Shown in pieces: positions 9,627 through 21,148 of a stretch of DNA of 64,000 bases. The translations under genes were made by a program, and so were the position numbers. Origin of the DNA: Glutinoglossum americanum (taxonomy: Eukaryota; Ascomycota; Geoglossomycetes; Geoglossales; Geoglossaceae). Each line of letters starts with the position of its first letter. Within the stretch, counting starts at the first letter, position 1. The notes under the pieces are model-generated. The model was not told the DNA's origin. It did not search any database and worked only from the letters and a program-made list of their open reading frames with translations. Where the stretch lies: assembly GCA_020080175.1 (NCBI GenBank), contig JAGHQL010000039.1, positions 62,001 through 126,000 of the forward strand, read 5' to 3'.

Positions 9627-12600
9627 ATGGATCACCCAGCCGAGCAAGCTCATCACCAGTTCATTGACAACTCTCTCAACCTCCTGGAAGACGCGCCTTT
9701 CATTCGTTCATCCATCAACACAGAGTCCACAAGCGCATCTGTGTTGACAGAAGAAACCTTGACCACAGATTCCGAGCAATCCGAGATCAATTCTAGCGAA
9801 GAGATGTTTAGCCGTCGGAGGAATGCCCGCGATGTAAGGTCTTTATGTTATCGCTTGGTGCTCTATTGCTGTGTGGCTCTAACTTAATTTTGGTAGAACC
9901 CCGCGCCGCCAGCATCGGCGGGGCCACCACTTTCACAAGGGACTGCTTCTGCTGTATCTCCAGTCAGCCAGATTTCTCCTCCCAGAGCAATAGGAAGCCC
10001 GCCCGCGTTCTCTCTTATTAGCCTAGAGGAAGCGCAGCGCCGGCAATCAGGCCACATGAGGCAACATTCATCAACGCCAGATCTCAGAGGATCTTATAGC
10101 ACGTCCGATGGAGAAATACCCCCAGTTCCGAAGCTGCAATGGGATGACTACCCACTATCTCCAACCTCCCAAGTAGTAGATCAACCATTGTCTCCTAGGA
10201 AAGACTCGGGAGCGACCTCTCGTTTTGTACCTCGCCAGGGTCTAGAAGATAGTGTAGAGTCAACCCCCACGAAAGGGGAGCATCATAGAGGGCGTTCGGC
10301 GGCAAGAGCTGTCGCGTCGATTGCTGGAGGCCTCAGACAGATGAATCCTTTTCGTAGGGGTGCTTCTCGATCAAATCGTCTGGACAGCGTTGAATCTACC
10401 CCTCAAAAAGGATCAGAAGTGATTCCACTCCCTCCAGGTGACGATCTCCAGACACCTTCAAGGACCCGGCGATCCGGGAGAGTAGGAGTACTACCAGCGA
10501 CGGAAACCGCAGTTCTACCTTCTTCCTCTGGCCCACTCCAAACACCAAGTGGCACTTCCGAATCAATTGCAACTGATCCTCCTTCGATTCCCTATGGAAT
10601 TACGGCTTCAGGGGCGTCACCGGAGACAGAGAGTCAGCGATTTGAAATGCGTCAGCAACCTCGGGCAACGCTTCATCCGAACCTTTCGGCGGCAGGTAGC
10701 TCCCCACCGAACTCCAGCCAGAACAGTCAGTTTCCCTCGCTGGGCGACCAGGGGAGGTCAGCGCATGTGGCTGATCCTCCGTCTATCCCTTATAACTCTA
10801 CTGCATCCAAAGGCTCGATAGCAACAATTGAGCGCTCAACGAAGGACGATGCATCCGAGCTACAGCAAATGGCATCTCGACCAGCGGTGCGGACGGATAT
10901 CATCTCAAGCCCAACGCATCCGGGTCGGCACGCGCCTAGCCCCGTTCTGAATGACATTCTTCAGTCGTCTCTGGTAGCACATCCTCTAATTACCCCTGAT
11001 GGGGTTTCTCTCACTACAGGTATCCAACCTGGAGGTGGCCGTCCTGGGCCCAGTACGATTCGGCCTCGACATGGAGTTACGTTTTCCCCTCTGCGAGAGG
11101 GCTTGATCGCTGAAGCAGCGGTCCCAAGTCACACAGTTAGTGAAATAAGCATCCCGATGAGCCAAATGAGGAGAGGTAGAGAAAGACTTGGGACAAGCTC
11201 TTCATACATTCCGCCAAAGAGGAGCTCGCGCGAAGACAATACACTTCTCCAACCAAGCGAGCACCCGATTCCGGTGGAAGGCGCAAGCGATGCACAAAAG
11301 ACAGATGACGGCGAGTTGAGGGAAAATTCACTTCAACCGAAATACATGGGGTCTCGTGAAGGCCAGCAAGATATAACCAACAACGGCGAAGTTGATACTA
11401 GTCAATCGAAATACAACACAACGCATGCACCGGGCTTAGGCTTCCAAACAAACCCGTTGACTCTGGTGAAGGGAAACCGCGATAACGAAGATCCAAGGTC
11501 GCCAACATCTAGTCAGTTCCCGATGGCACGCATGATGGAAATCCAGAAAACTTCGACGGGGCGAAATGAAGATAATTGGCTAAGGCCCGCCTCGACAGCT
11601 CCCAACTTCTTTCCGCCTTCTCGTAAACCGCTTCCGTCTATCCCAACAGAATCACGAGGTGAGGATCCACCGACCCCCCAGAAAGCGAGCACGCCAGCCA
11701 AGGGAGTTTCCACCAAGCCATCGAAATCTGGGTCGGAGAGCCGGGAATCACCCAACTTCAGTCGCCCAAAGCCGCTGGACTCTTACCTAGGATCTGCGGG
11801 GTCACTAAATTTCAACCCGAGTCCTTACGGCGCACTACCTCGGCCTTCAGCGCAAACTGAGGCTGCTAGTAACCCAAACGACCCGTTTATGGTGGGCATT
11901 GGTTTGGGAGATAAAAGCGTCGAAGGGGTTGTTGTTATTGACACGAAACCAGACAAGGAGCTCTTTACAGAGACAAAGAATAACCGTGGCCCGTCGTTCG
12001 AGAAGGTCTTGGCTGTGACTGAGAAACTAAGGAGAGGACAGTATGACAACAGCGGCACGAAACTAGAGAGTGTGAAGAAGTTGACTGTAAAGGGCCTCTG
12101 GAACGGCGTGGGATTCAGCAGAAATGATGTGGAGTACGGTGTGGAGCAAGTAAGTGAGGCGCAGAGAAAAGAGGAAAGACAAGCCGTCGAGTTGATCGCA
12201 GCCGTGCTCGAGATGATGGGTCACCTTCAGGAATTCGAGTAAGTGGATTTTATGGGCTTAAAGAGGGAGGAATTAGGCATGACGAACTAATGACGGGTCG
12301 ACAGATGGAAATCCGAATTGCCATTTACCAAGGCATTGTGGCCTGCGATGTCGGCTGCAACCATCACTCATGTCTTCATCGACCTTTTTAAAGCAGGCGT
12401 GGGAGGGGGCGGGGAGGAGAACGACGCCTTTCCGCCAGAAGACCTCGTGCCACTTCGTACACTCACCGCGCTGCAGAGCCTGACTCTCGTTGGAATGATT
12501 GACTCTTACCAGAAACAAATATGGGAGGCCTTGTGGCTGATACCTAGCATGAAACATCTTGATTTGCGCATGATAACGGAACCCTCACTCCGCCGCGACC

Positions 12601-13124
12601 GAGACGAAAAGTGGGAGTTCATCAAAGGGTCGTGGAAGATAAGGAGGTTTGATGAAGTGCAACTGACCTATCAGTAAGTGGCATCGCCATCGCCTTTACG
12701 ACCCGCTAACAATTCGCTAACCTCCAACAGCGGGGATCGAGGGAGCGGTAGAGTCCATTTCAATAGCGGGTACGGCGAGTACCTGGATATCATGTGCATG
12801 ATGAAGGCGTGGCGTAGCGTAGCAGGCCCAGACCAGCCTCAGCCTAGGATGGGCCTCGAGTCACTTACCCTTGAAGGCTTCATTGTGGATGCCCAGCCAT
12901 TTGTCAAAATTTTCGATGAGAGGAAGTTCAAGAAACTCGAGTTTGTGGGTCTGAACATGGATGCGGGGCTCGCGCTCAAGCCGGCGATGATGATTGGGAT
13001 GAAGATGATAGTCCCCGACGAGAACAAGCAGCCGCAGGTCCGACAAATGGCCACCTTTTACCCTGCAGGAAGCGCGAAGCTTATTACCATCAAAGGAGGA
13101 AAAAAGAAGCTTGATAATAAATAG
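9627..13124 (+). CDS. Large disordered protein with LRR-like C-terminus, 1103 residues
   Basis: Four exons: 9627-9833, 9897-12238, 12305-12673 and 12731-13124. All three introns (63, 66 and 57 bp) have GTAAGG or GTAAGT donors, CTAAC- or CTAAT-type branch points and matching phases, giving 1103 residues. Residues about 1-600 are Ser/Pro/Arg-rich and disordered, with repeated phrases DSVESTPxKG and DPPSIPY. The last 250 residues contain leucine-patterned phrases (LQSLTLVGM, MKHLDLRM, LESLTLEGF, KKLEFVGLNM), like the irregular leucine-rich repeats of fungal F-box-type proteins. No F-box, signal peptide or membrane segment is visible. A scaffold or adaptor role is possible but not shown. A further 5' exon is possible. 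Confidence 0.75.
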
Positions 13125-16100
13125 TCGGCCTCCTGTGGGAACCTCGTCGGATGCGATTGTCAGTATTGAGGGGTCGGGGCCGATGGTTCACACACTGGCT
13201 TCCGAATGAGCGAAGGGAGGCGCGGTACTGAGCACACTCTGCTGCTCTTGGCTATTCCACTTTTCCTTTAGGCCAAGGGCAACTCAGAGAACTTCCCTTG
13301 GGCATTCCCCTTCTCTTTCCTTTTGTTTTATTTTCTCAGTTAATGTGGATAGGTGGTGCTCGCTCTCCAGTCATTGATGACCATTCCTCCTCTTGAGCTT
13401 CCCCGGAACAGATATCCATAAAAAGCGAGGTTGAATAGAATAATGACGAAATTGCCGTGCTCTAGGCCATATTCTTTCTTTTCGAGCTTGAGAGCTTTTT
13501 ACCATTTTTTTTTCATTTCCGTTCATGATCCTTTCGCGCCTGTTGAAGCGGATAACCAAACTGTGTTAGATCGAGCTTTTTCCTAAGGCACCACTGGCAA
13601 AAATGCGAAAAGAGAGATGGAATAGAATAACCCTTTTCAAGGCTTATGCAAGATAATAATAAAATCAGAGCCTTTTCAACCCCATTCCACTGGTACATGT
13701 CTAGTGATAACCCGCCTCTTCTAATTCGGCTTAGCCGTCATAGTTGGGGCTTCGCCGAGGCCGTCATAGGGTTGAAAGAAGCAGATCGATCAAATAGGCG
13801 TTTTGTGCTCCGAAGTCAGCGGTTAATCGAATTTAGATTTCACGATATGAAGTGGTGAGAACTATAGCTTAAGTAAGCGAATGGAAGGTGCGGGCTTGGC
13901 CGACCGCTTACTAACATTAACTTGATTGTGCAGACTCTTTTTGCTCCCACAAAATTCCTCTGCAAAGTTCCGTTCGGACTGGCGCGGGAGCACTAGTGGG
14001 GGCAGAGACTTTCCTCTACAGTCCCATGTACTTGTACTTGCGTACAGGCGTAAGCACAAGCACTTTAAGTGAGGGGAAAGAAAGACTCCTCCCCCACTTT
14101 TGGCGGGCGGGCACAGATGCCACGGGGGTTATTTAGCAGGCGAAACAAGTCTCTTACCCCTCGTCCGTTGGAGCAACTCTACAACAAGTTTTCATTAGTA
14201 AAAATCCTCAAGCTCATGTTTCGGGCATAACTGCCTAGTTTTCGGTTTTGGCAGGTAGTTGAAGAATTCCGGTCGGCGCCCACACCCTTTTTAGAGATAG
14301 TTTGGTGGTGCGGAGACTCGCAAGTACTTGTAGGTAGGTATCGTATACAGTAAGCTTAGTCAGCCCTTTTGCCTCGGCACTTTCGATTTCCTCTATTTGG
14401 GACACGAAGGATCAGAAAATAGAATCTCCCCTACGACTATCATACCCGCTTCCCACCGGACCTCGCTCTAGACTCTTCTTTGGTGCCCTCACATACCACA
14501 CATTTGCCAAGGGTAGACACACGTCCTTTGAGCGGCGATCAGACCATAGCACAAGGTACGATTTAGGCATACATCAGAGTACGGGGACATTACGCTGGAC
14601 CGGAGGATACCGAACAAATAACATGAGAACTCTCCTAGGAGGTTACCCGGGAAGCGAAGGGACACGGGTACAGGCGCCCAAAGTGGCATGGAGGGGGGAT
14701 CTTACGTCACCTAGGCATCGCGATGTGTCTTTGTGTCTCCGTCAGCAAATTTATCCAGGCCTCTCGAATGCCGGGTGCCGGCCGGTACGGTACAGAGGCA
14801 TTGGCTGGGAAAATAGAAAATCGCGCAGTTCGTATAAGCCGCCTCCCAGTCAGAGACGTGGCCAGGGCAACATGCCCAGGAACTTACTGTGACTAGCCCG
14901 GGAGCTATGACCCCGAATCGCCACCTTAGGATCATATAGTGCATTCTTGGTGGGGACCCCTACAACGCCCATTTGGGGGCATACTTCTAAGGCGTACGAG
15001 CGGGAGGGATCCCTCCATTACAACTCGCTCAGGAAACCCGAATATGGCGGACATTTCGTCCCATCGCCGCCGCGTCATAAATATAGACCACGAATTTCTA
15101 CATTCGACGAACTACCTTAGCGTGCTTTCTCGGTACCGGAGAGCTGGTTGTCTAGTGTTGGGTGACGTCTAAGAAGATGGGCTAGGTTAATGGTGGAAGA
15201 GGATGCGCTGGTAGTATGTTATACACCTACTGAGTGCGGGGTTGCACTGTGTCACAGCTATACGTCGTCGCGAATCCCTAATTGCCCGACTGAACTGTGA
15301 TGGCACACAGACCGCCTCGATAAACCATCTCCAGGAAGGTCGGAGGTTTTGTGTCGAGATCTCTTTTCCAATAGCTCCGAGGAGGACATTTCTTGGCTAG
15401 AGCCAGACGCTCGGACAATTGCTGCAATAGGTGGGGACAGGAGCTGGGTTAAAAACCCAAGAATCCATGTTTGGTCAATCAGACGTCACTTTGTTTCCTT
15501 GGTATGGAGAAGGCAAGAATGGGCTGGGGATTTGGAATTAGCGGTAGGGACTATCAGTCCTAGTGTCATGCCAAATACCCAGTGGTGTCTTGGGTGGGAT
15601 CTACCCTCGTTAACATCCGGGGGGGCGAGCGTCAAACGACTATAGCCTGGGCTGCCATAGCGACATGGCTAGATGTGGTCTTGAAACGGACGATACGAGG
15701 ACCCTCATTCGAACTCGTACGGATCCCTCGGAGCGAATGCACGTACCCATGTCCTGTGTTCGGCATGCTCCCACGTGCAAAGACGCTTTTAAAACGCTTC
15801 GGGCAGGCCGGGCCGCGTTGGAAACAGAATCTGCATGCACGGACACACCAAGACAAAGAACATAAAGCCTCTATGGAGCAAACCCGATTCCGCATGTCTT
15901 GGGTGTCACATGCGAATGGCACTGTAAGCCTGGATGCTGCTGGATGTCCTCACTTGGGATAGAGAGGAGCTTGGAGGGTGGACCCTGGCGTTGGAGACAC
16001 TGTTTATTTGTTTATTTGTTTTTTTTCCATCCGTGCCTTGGTGTGATTATGCCTTTGCTGACGGCGCCTGGAAAACCTAGTGGGGTAAGGCTACGGTGGG

Positions 16101-16903
16101 GAGGTTTTACGAATGAAAATTCGATATCAATGTATCCAATCCTAGCGAGGCAGCTTTTCTGCCTCATTGGGCCGAAAGAGCGAAAGGATATGCACCGACA
16201 CCTTACCCAACTTCCCCGCCGAATCGCAATCTAGATTGACCCAGAACAGCAATTCTATCTCCGTCCTGTGCGTAAAAGGCTATGGTTATCTCGACCAATC
16301 CCTGCGGGGTGGGGGGAATTTTAGATTCGTGTATCGTTGCGTAATTGGGGTGGTATCCACCAAGGGACTCAATGGAAAAACACCTGGGTGGGTAGAGCCG
16401 AACTCTGCAGCTGCCCATGCCTTGGCTCTTGACTGCGCCCTCTACCACGGATACAAAGCGATCCTTATGCTGATCTCGTCATACTCTGCCGACAACCTGA
16501 GAAGCTGCTTTTATTCGCCCTCAAAGGAACGGATTCCCCGTCCGGATCGGCGAACGAGAGTATATCTTCCTATCTCCTCTCAGCCCTCCACAGGAAACAT
16601 ACTTTTCGTCCATCGCGCCAGACGGAACGGAGGAGTTTCCCCTTCGCGCAGATCCAATTCCGTGGTAAGTGCAATCCAGGTTCGATACGACGCATGTTCC
16701 TTGCTGAGTGGGGCCCTCGCGCAGCGGGCTCGCCTTCAACCCTCGTCCTTGCTTCTACCGGTTGATCCCGTCCCCTGCCCTTCCATCCCACGTCCAAACG
16801 TTCATAAAAGTCGTCCGACAGCCGACTCCTTTGAGATAGAAGAAGGGTTCGATACGGAAAAACCATCCTGCTTGTCTGACGGCGAAGCAAGCAAACGAAC
16901 AAC
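13125..16903. other. Long intergenic region
   Basis: About 3.8 kb without a gene I can support. Open frames on both strands are short, lack consistent codon character and do not join through plausible introns. A longer frame starting near 16167 runs into the ZIP transporter's first exon in the wrong frame. The end of this stretch should hold the ZIP promoter. Confidence 0.5.
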
Positions 16904-18213
16904 ATGTCCGATCAACCTGTTGCGTGCGACGTTGGGAATAGTTATGATGGAAGGATGGGCCTGCGAATATCGTCCGTATTTGTGGTCTTGGTTGGGTCGA
17001 TGTTTGGTACGTTTTCGTCTGAAAACTAGTGGCTCGCCTTGTCCCTCAGACCATTTCAATTTCCGCGATGGTATCGCTTCCTCTCTGAGAGTCGCTCTGC
17101 TTGAGGATTATCTGGCTGACTGAGGTGGCGGCTAGGCGCTATATTTCCCATCGTTGCCCATCGATACAAAAAGTTAGGGGTGCCGGAGTGGGTGTTCTTC
17201 ATTGCCAAGTACTTTGGGTCAGGAGTCATTGTTGCGACGGCTTTCATTCATGTAAGCACATTTACCCTCCCATCTCTAGCCTTCGTGTAGCTATTCGCTG
17301 TTTTTTTCGGCCCTATCAGCACACCCTAACACGTCATATTTCGTTTTGTACCAAACGATGTGCCGTTTAGTACTGACATCTTATCTACGGATGCTAGCTA
17401 CTCTCTCCAGCAAGCGATGCACTCCGAAATCCATGTCTCACGGGCCCCATCACCGCCTACGACTGGGTTTCGGGAATCGCCCTCATGACGATCTTTGTAC
17501 TATTCCTCGTCGAACTGTTGTGCCTGCGCTATGCCAATTTTAGCTCCATGACAAACGAACTCAATCTCGAGTACAACGATAAATCGGCTCAGGTTCTCGA
17601 GAATAAGCAGAGCGATGGCTCCGGGACGGGGGATCAGAACTCTAGCCGTGCCCACACCCATAGCAACGTCGACATCGAGGCAGCCTCCAACGACAGCGTC
17701 GACCCTCTCGCAGACAATTACTCGGCGCAACTGACCGCGATTCTTATCCTGGAGTTCGGCATCATCTTCCACAGCATCTTCATTGGGCTGACGCTTGCCG
17801 TTTCCGGGAAGGAGTTCACCACTCTTTACATCGTCATCGTATTCCATCAGACATTCGAGGGCCTTGGTCTCGGTTCCCGTCTCGCCATCACGCCGTTCCC
17901 AAGGTCGAAGCACTGGACCCCGTACGTACTAGGGCTCATGTATGGCTTTACCACCCCGGTAGCCATTGCCATCGGCTTGGGTTTACGGAATACGTATCCT
18001 CCGGGGTCGGCGACCACGCTCACCGTAAACGGGATATTCGATTCAATATCGGCGGGTATCCTAATCTACACGGGGTTGATAGAGCTCATGGCGCACGAGT
18101 TTATGTTCAGCAAGGCGATGCGGACGGCAAAGGTTTCGACCATGCTGTGGGCGTATGCGCTTATGGTTCTGGGTGCCGGTGAGATTTTGTCTACATTCCT
18201 CATTACACATTAG
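16904..18213 (+). CDS. ZIP-family zinc/iron transporter (Zrt-like)
   Basis: Three exons: 16904-17006, 17136-17251 and 17398-18213, giving 344 residues, the usual length for fungal Zrt1/Zrt2-type ZIP proteins. The N-terminus CDVGNSYDGRMGLRISS and the following YKKLGVPEWVFFIAKYFGSG are typical of the family. TM4 has HSIFIGLTLA and TM5 has HQTFEGLGLGSR, the His/Glu-containing helices that form the metal site. A variable loop between TM3 and TM4 has a short His motif (AHTHSN). Family knowledge places the protein in the plasma membrane, importing zinc and perhaps iron. All key residues I can check are present. The two introns (129 and 146 bp) are longer than most in this window. I looked for zinc-response elements upstream but cannot define any. 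Confidence 0.93.
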
Positions 18214-19660
18214 GACTCAACACGCTAACACGTCCCCTTCTAGCCCTTATGGCTCTCTTAGGGAAATGGGCCTAGCTAAAACTAGCCCAACCTTTTCACT
18301 TTCGAGACGTCAAAGGCTCCCTTGCAAAAGCCGAAAAACGAAAAGAAAAAAAAAAAAGCAAACACCCCTGCTTGCCTGCCTCATTGCCCCGCTCATAGCT
18401 TTCCCGGGTCCCTAGTCTCCGGAAAGCTGAAAAAAAAAAACACATCTCGTTCGGCTTCTCCACACCAGCATCCCTTATCCCCACAGGACCGGGAAGCAAA
18501 AAGATCCCCCCCCCTCTCCCCCTCGAATCGGGCTTATTTTTCATACATTGCATTTTTTGCGTTTTCTTTTTTTTTGGTTCGCCCGACCATGCGAAGGGAT
18601 AGGCATTTATCTTCTCGGCTACTTATACCCCCCCCCTCCAACACTGCAGAGCGGAAAGATAGGGATAGGGATTCGGGTCTGGGTCTGGGTCCTTTTTTTT
18701 CTTCTTACCCTTAGGGTATTGTTTTGTACCCCCTACCCCCGCTCTTTTTTCTACGGCGTTTCTGGCACGGGCGTCAAAAGGGGTGGCGTTTTATTCCCCA
18801 ACCCCCCCCCCTCACATTTCTTTTTTTCTTTTCTTTTTTTTTTAGAATACCATCCATCGGGATAAGAAGGGAGGGGGAAGGGGGGGGGGATGTGTTTTTT
18901 TTTTTCCGTATAGACGGGAGTTTTCTTGGGGGGGGGGGGGGATTTTTATGTATAAAAGAATGGAATGATAATATTAAAAAAAAAAAAATAATACCAAAAT
19001 ACCGGTATATTTTTTTTTTACCCCCCCGTCCCCCCGTCCTAAGGGAAAAATGCTGATGTGTGTGTGTAACTGGCTGGGGGGGGGGCAAAGTTTTATCAAA
19101 TTGGGCTGCTCGGAGGATGGGATGGGATGGGTTGCATGCCTACCGTGCACAGCTAAGGGGCTATGACCGGCAGGGATGGAGAAGAGGGGTTGCAGTGTTC
19201 GTATAGGTGGTTTGGAGGGTGGACGGACGTGCGTTTAAACTCCGATCAAGCGCCGTGATGGATGGATGGATGGATGAACGTACTGACGATCTTCATTCCC
19301 GCACGTCTCAACGAATAAACAAACTGACAAGGTCGTGAGGGAGTATAATAGTAATACGCATGTGCGAGCCCCTTACCCCCCCGCGTATCTGAACTTCGCT
19401 GCCTCATTGCTGAGGGGCGTGTCCTGGAGCCATCCGCTGCTAGTCTATGGATATACATAAATATATACATGGCAGCCGCCATCCCCGAATAACATCAGCT
19501 CTTTTAAAGTGCGGACCAAAAAATCACTCATAGTGGTGATAGGGGTTGTTGGATATTTTTTCGTTTAGTCCGCGAAATCATCAGGTAACCAGCAAGCAAG
19601 GTGTATAACAGCTCCTCCATAAAACTCCTGAGATCCCCCCCCCACATCCTGCTGACGTCG
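18214..19660. other. Homopolymer-rich intergenic region
   Basis: Convergent 3' ends of the ZIP and SET genes. Between about 18330 and 19090 runs of A, T, G and C (7-13 bases) are dense, which creates artificial reading frames of Lys, Phe, Pro or Gly. A short GATG tandem lies near 19257-19275. I see no gene. Confidence 0.7.
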
Positions 19661-21148
19661 CTAGGGCTCCCTCTCGCACCTGGTGCACGAGCAAGGTCCA
19701 CCAAAGTACGGCGCCAAGTTCTTCCTCCGATCCACCTTCTGCATACCGTCCAGCGGGATATACGAAATAAACAGCTCCTCTCCCTCGCGGATCTCCCTCA
19801 GCGCCTCCAGCCCGGCGGTGGTGCCGGAACCGAAGCGGCTCGCGACGTTCGGCTCGCAGCTGTGATTCACACACGAGAGGAAGGGGTTGGAGGTTATGAT
19901 AGGCTGCTCCGAGGTCACTTCGGCGCTGGCGTTGTTCTTGAAGCGCCACCACATCGTCTGGAGGACCCAGGTGTCGAAGCGCAGGTCGGTGTAGATGTTG
20001 ATGCCGAAGGCTTCGAGGATCATGATTGGGGCGTAGATGTTCCCGTGCAGAGACCACCCTTCAGGGTGGATGGACGTGTAGGCGGGCACTAGGCGCGCGA
20101 TGGTGGGGTGTTGGAGTGGATGTACGCCTCGCTGTATGCACATGGCGAGGAGGCGGAGGAAGATCGGGGGTCGGAAGTCTGGGATTTCCGTGGGTGGGCT
20201 CTGGAAGTCGATGTAGACCCAGTTGAGGTCTCTGCCGCACATGGGGGAGTGGTATTGGGCAAGCGCCAGGTCGCGGCACTTGGTGGAGCAGAATAGGGAG
20301 ATGGCGCAGCACTCGAGGGCCACGGGGGCAAGGGGTAAATTGTCACAACAGTTTCCGCAGAACAGGGAGACGTTGCGGAGAGAGAAACCAGCTGGCGTGG
20401 TGTCGACAAAGACTTGCTCGCCCTTACGTATTAGCCCTGTGGCGAACATCCCCATGCTCTCTGGGATCGTATTTATGCCTCGGATATGGGATGGGATCGA
20501 TGGCTTGAAGGAAGACGGCTGGATCTTGCACTTTGGTCCCCACGTCTCCAGCTCTTCGTTCAGAGAATCGATGAGGGCCTGTTCACGTCGCAGGAACCGA
20601 GCGGGCATCCATGGGTATGGCCTCACCAAGGTAATCCCCAAGCGCATCCGTTGGTTCTTCTCCTTCTCAGTTATCCCTAGCCGGTCCAAAAGGATTCTTT
20701 TGGTCTCAAGCCTCTCTCTCGCTATCGTCAGATGCTCAACAAGGAAAGTCCAATCGGGGAACTTGCCCATGGTCAACTGGCACATCGCTATGCACTCCGG
20801 GTAAGACTGGAGGTAGATGAGGGATTTGGCAATGACAGTGTGTGCGGATGGCTGGATGATTCCGATCAGCGAATTTATAGAGGCTTGACCGAAACATTGA
20901 TCGTCCGAGGCTCCGGGATACCAGAGCTTCATTCCGAGCTGGAGGCGCACTTGCCAGCCAAGGTTAGAGGAGTGTCCCAGGGCGGCATCAATCAGCAGGA
21001 TGCTTTTGTATGCATCGCCGACGGCAAGCTCGGGATATCCGATGTCCATGAGGTGGGATGCTCTCAGCCACCAGTTCTCCGGATCATATGGCGTGCTGAT
21101 GATCCCACTGGTGTACCAGCGGATTTCATCGCGAGCCCATTGAATTTC
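19661..21148 (-). CDS. SET-domain protein with TPR-like start and zinc-binding insert
   Basis: The visible coding exon runs from an acceptor at 21149 (AAGGTAG) to the stop at 19661. The ATG at 21049 gives 462 residues, but the frame upstream (NWWLRASHL directly before MDIGYPELA) is clearly coding, so the true start lies in an unplaced 5' exon. The N-terminal 150 residues are helical and TPR-like. The SET domain begins near SMGMFATGLIRKGE. An inserted cluster CGNCC...CC...FCSTKC...C resembles a MYND-type zinc site. Then come NHSCEPNV and GEELFISYIPL, the cofactor- and substrate-site motifs, and a post-SET CSCTRC. The order SET-MYND-SET-postSET is that of SMYD-like lysine methyltransferases. 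Catalytic motifs look intact; the substrate is unknown. Confidence 0.85.
   Translation of the reverse strand, partial: EIQWARDEIRWYTSGIISTPYDPENWWLRASHLMDIGYPELAVGDAYKSILLIDAALGHSSNLGWQVRLQLGMKLWYPGASDDQCFGQASINSLIGIIQPSAHTVIAKSLIYLQSYPECIAMCQLTMGKFPDWTFLVEHLTIARERLETKRILLDRLGITEKEKNQRMRLGITLVRPYPWMPARFLRREQALIDSLNEELETWGPKCKIQPSSFKPSIPSHIRGINTIPESMGMFATGLIRKGEQVFVDTTPAGFSLRNVSLFCGNCCDNLPLAPVALECCAISLFCSTKCRDLALAQYHSPMCGRDLNWVYIDFQSPPTEIPDFRPPIFLRLLAMCIQRGVHPLQHPTIARLVPAYTSIHPEGWSLHGNIYAPIMILEAFGINIYTDLRFDTWVLQTMWWRFKNNASAEVTSEQPIITSNPFLSCVNHSCEPNVASRFGSGTTAGLEALREIREGEELFISYIPLDGMQKVDRRKNLAPYFGGPCSCTRCEREP

Noticed and set aside
16167-17123. 318-codon plus-strand frame
   Set aside because: It crosses the first exon and intron of the ZIP transporter in the wrong frame and has no protein-like pattern.
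19581-20057. 158-codon minus-strand frame over the SET gene 3' end
   Set aside because: It is an alternative frame of the SET exon, whose SET and post-SET motifs lie in the other frame.
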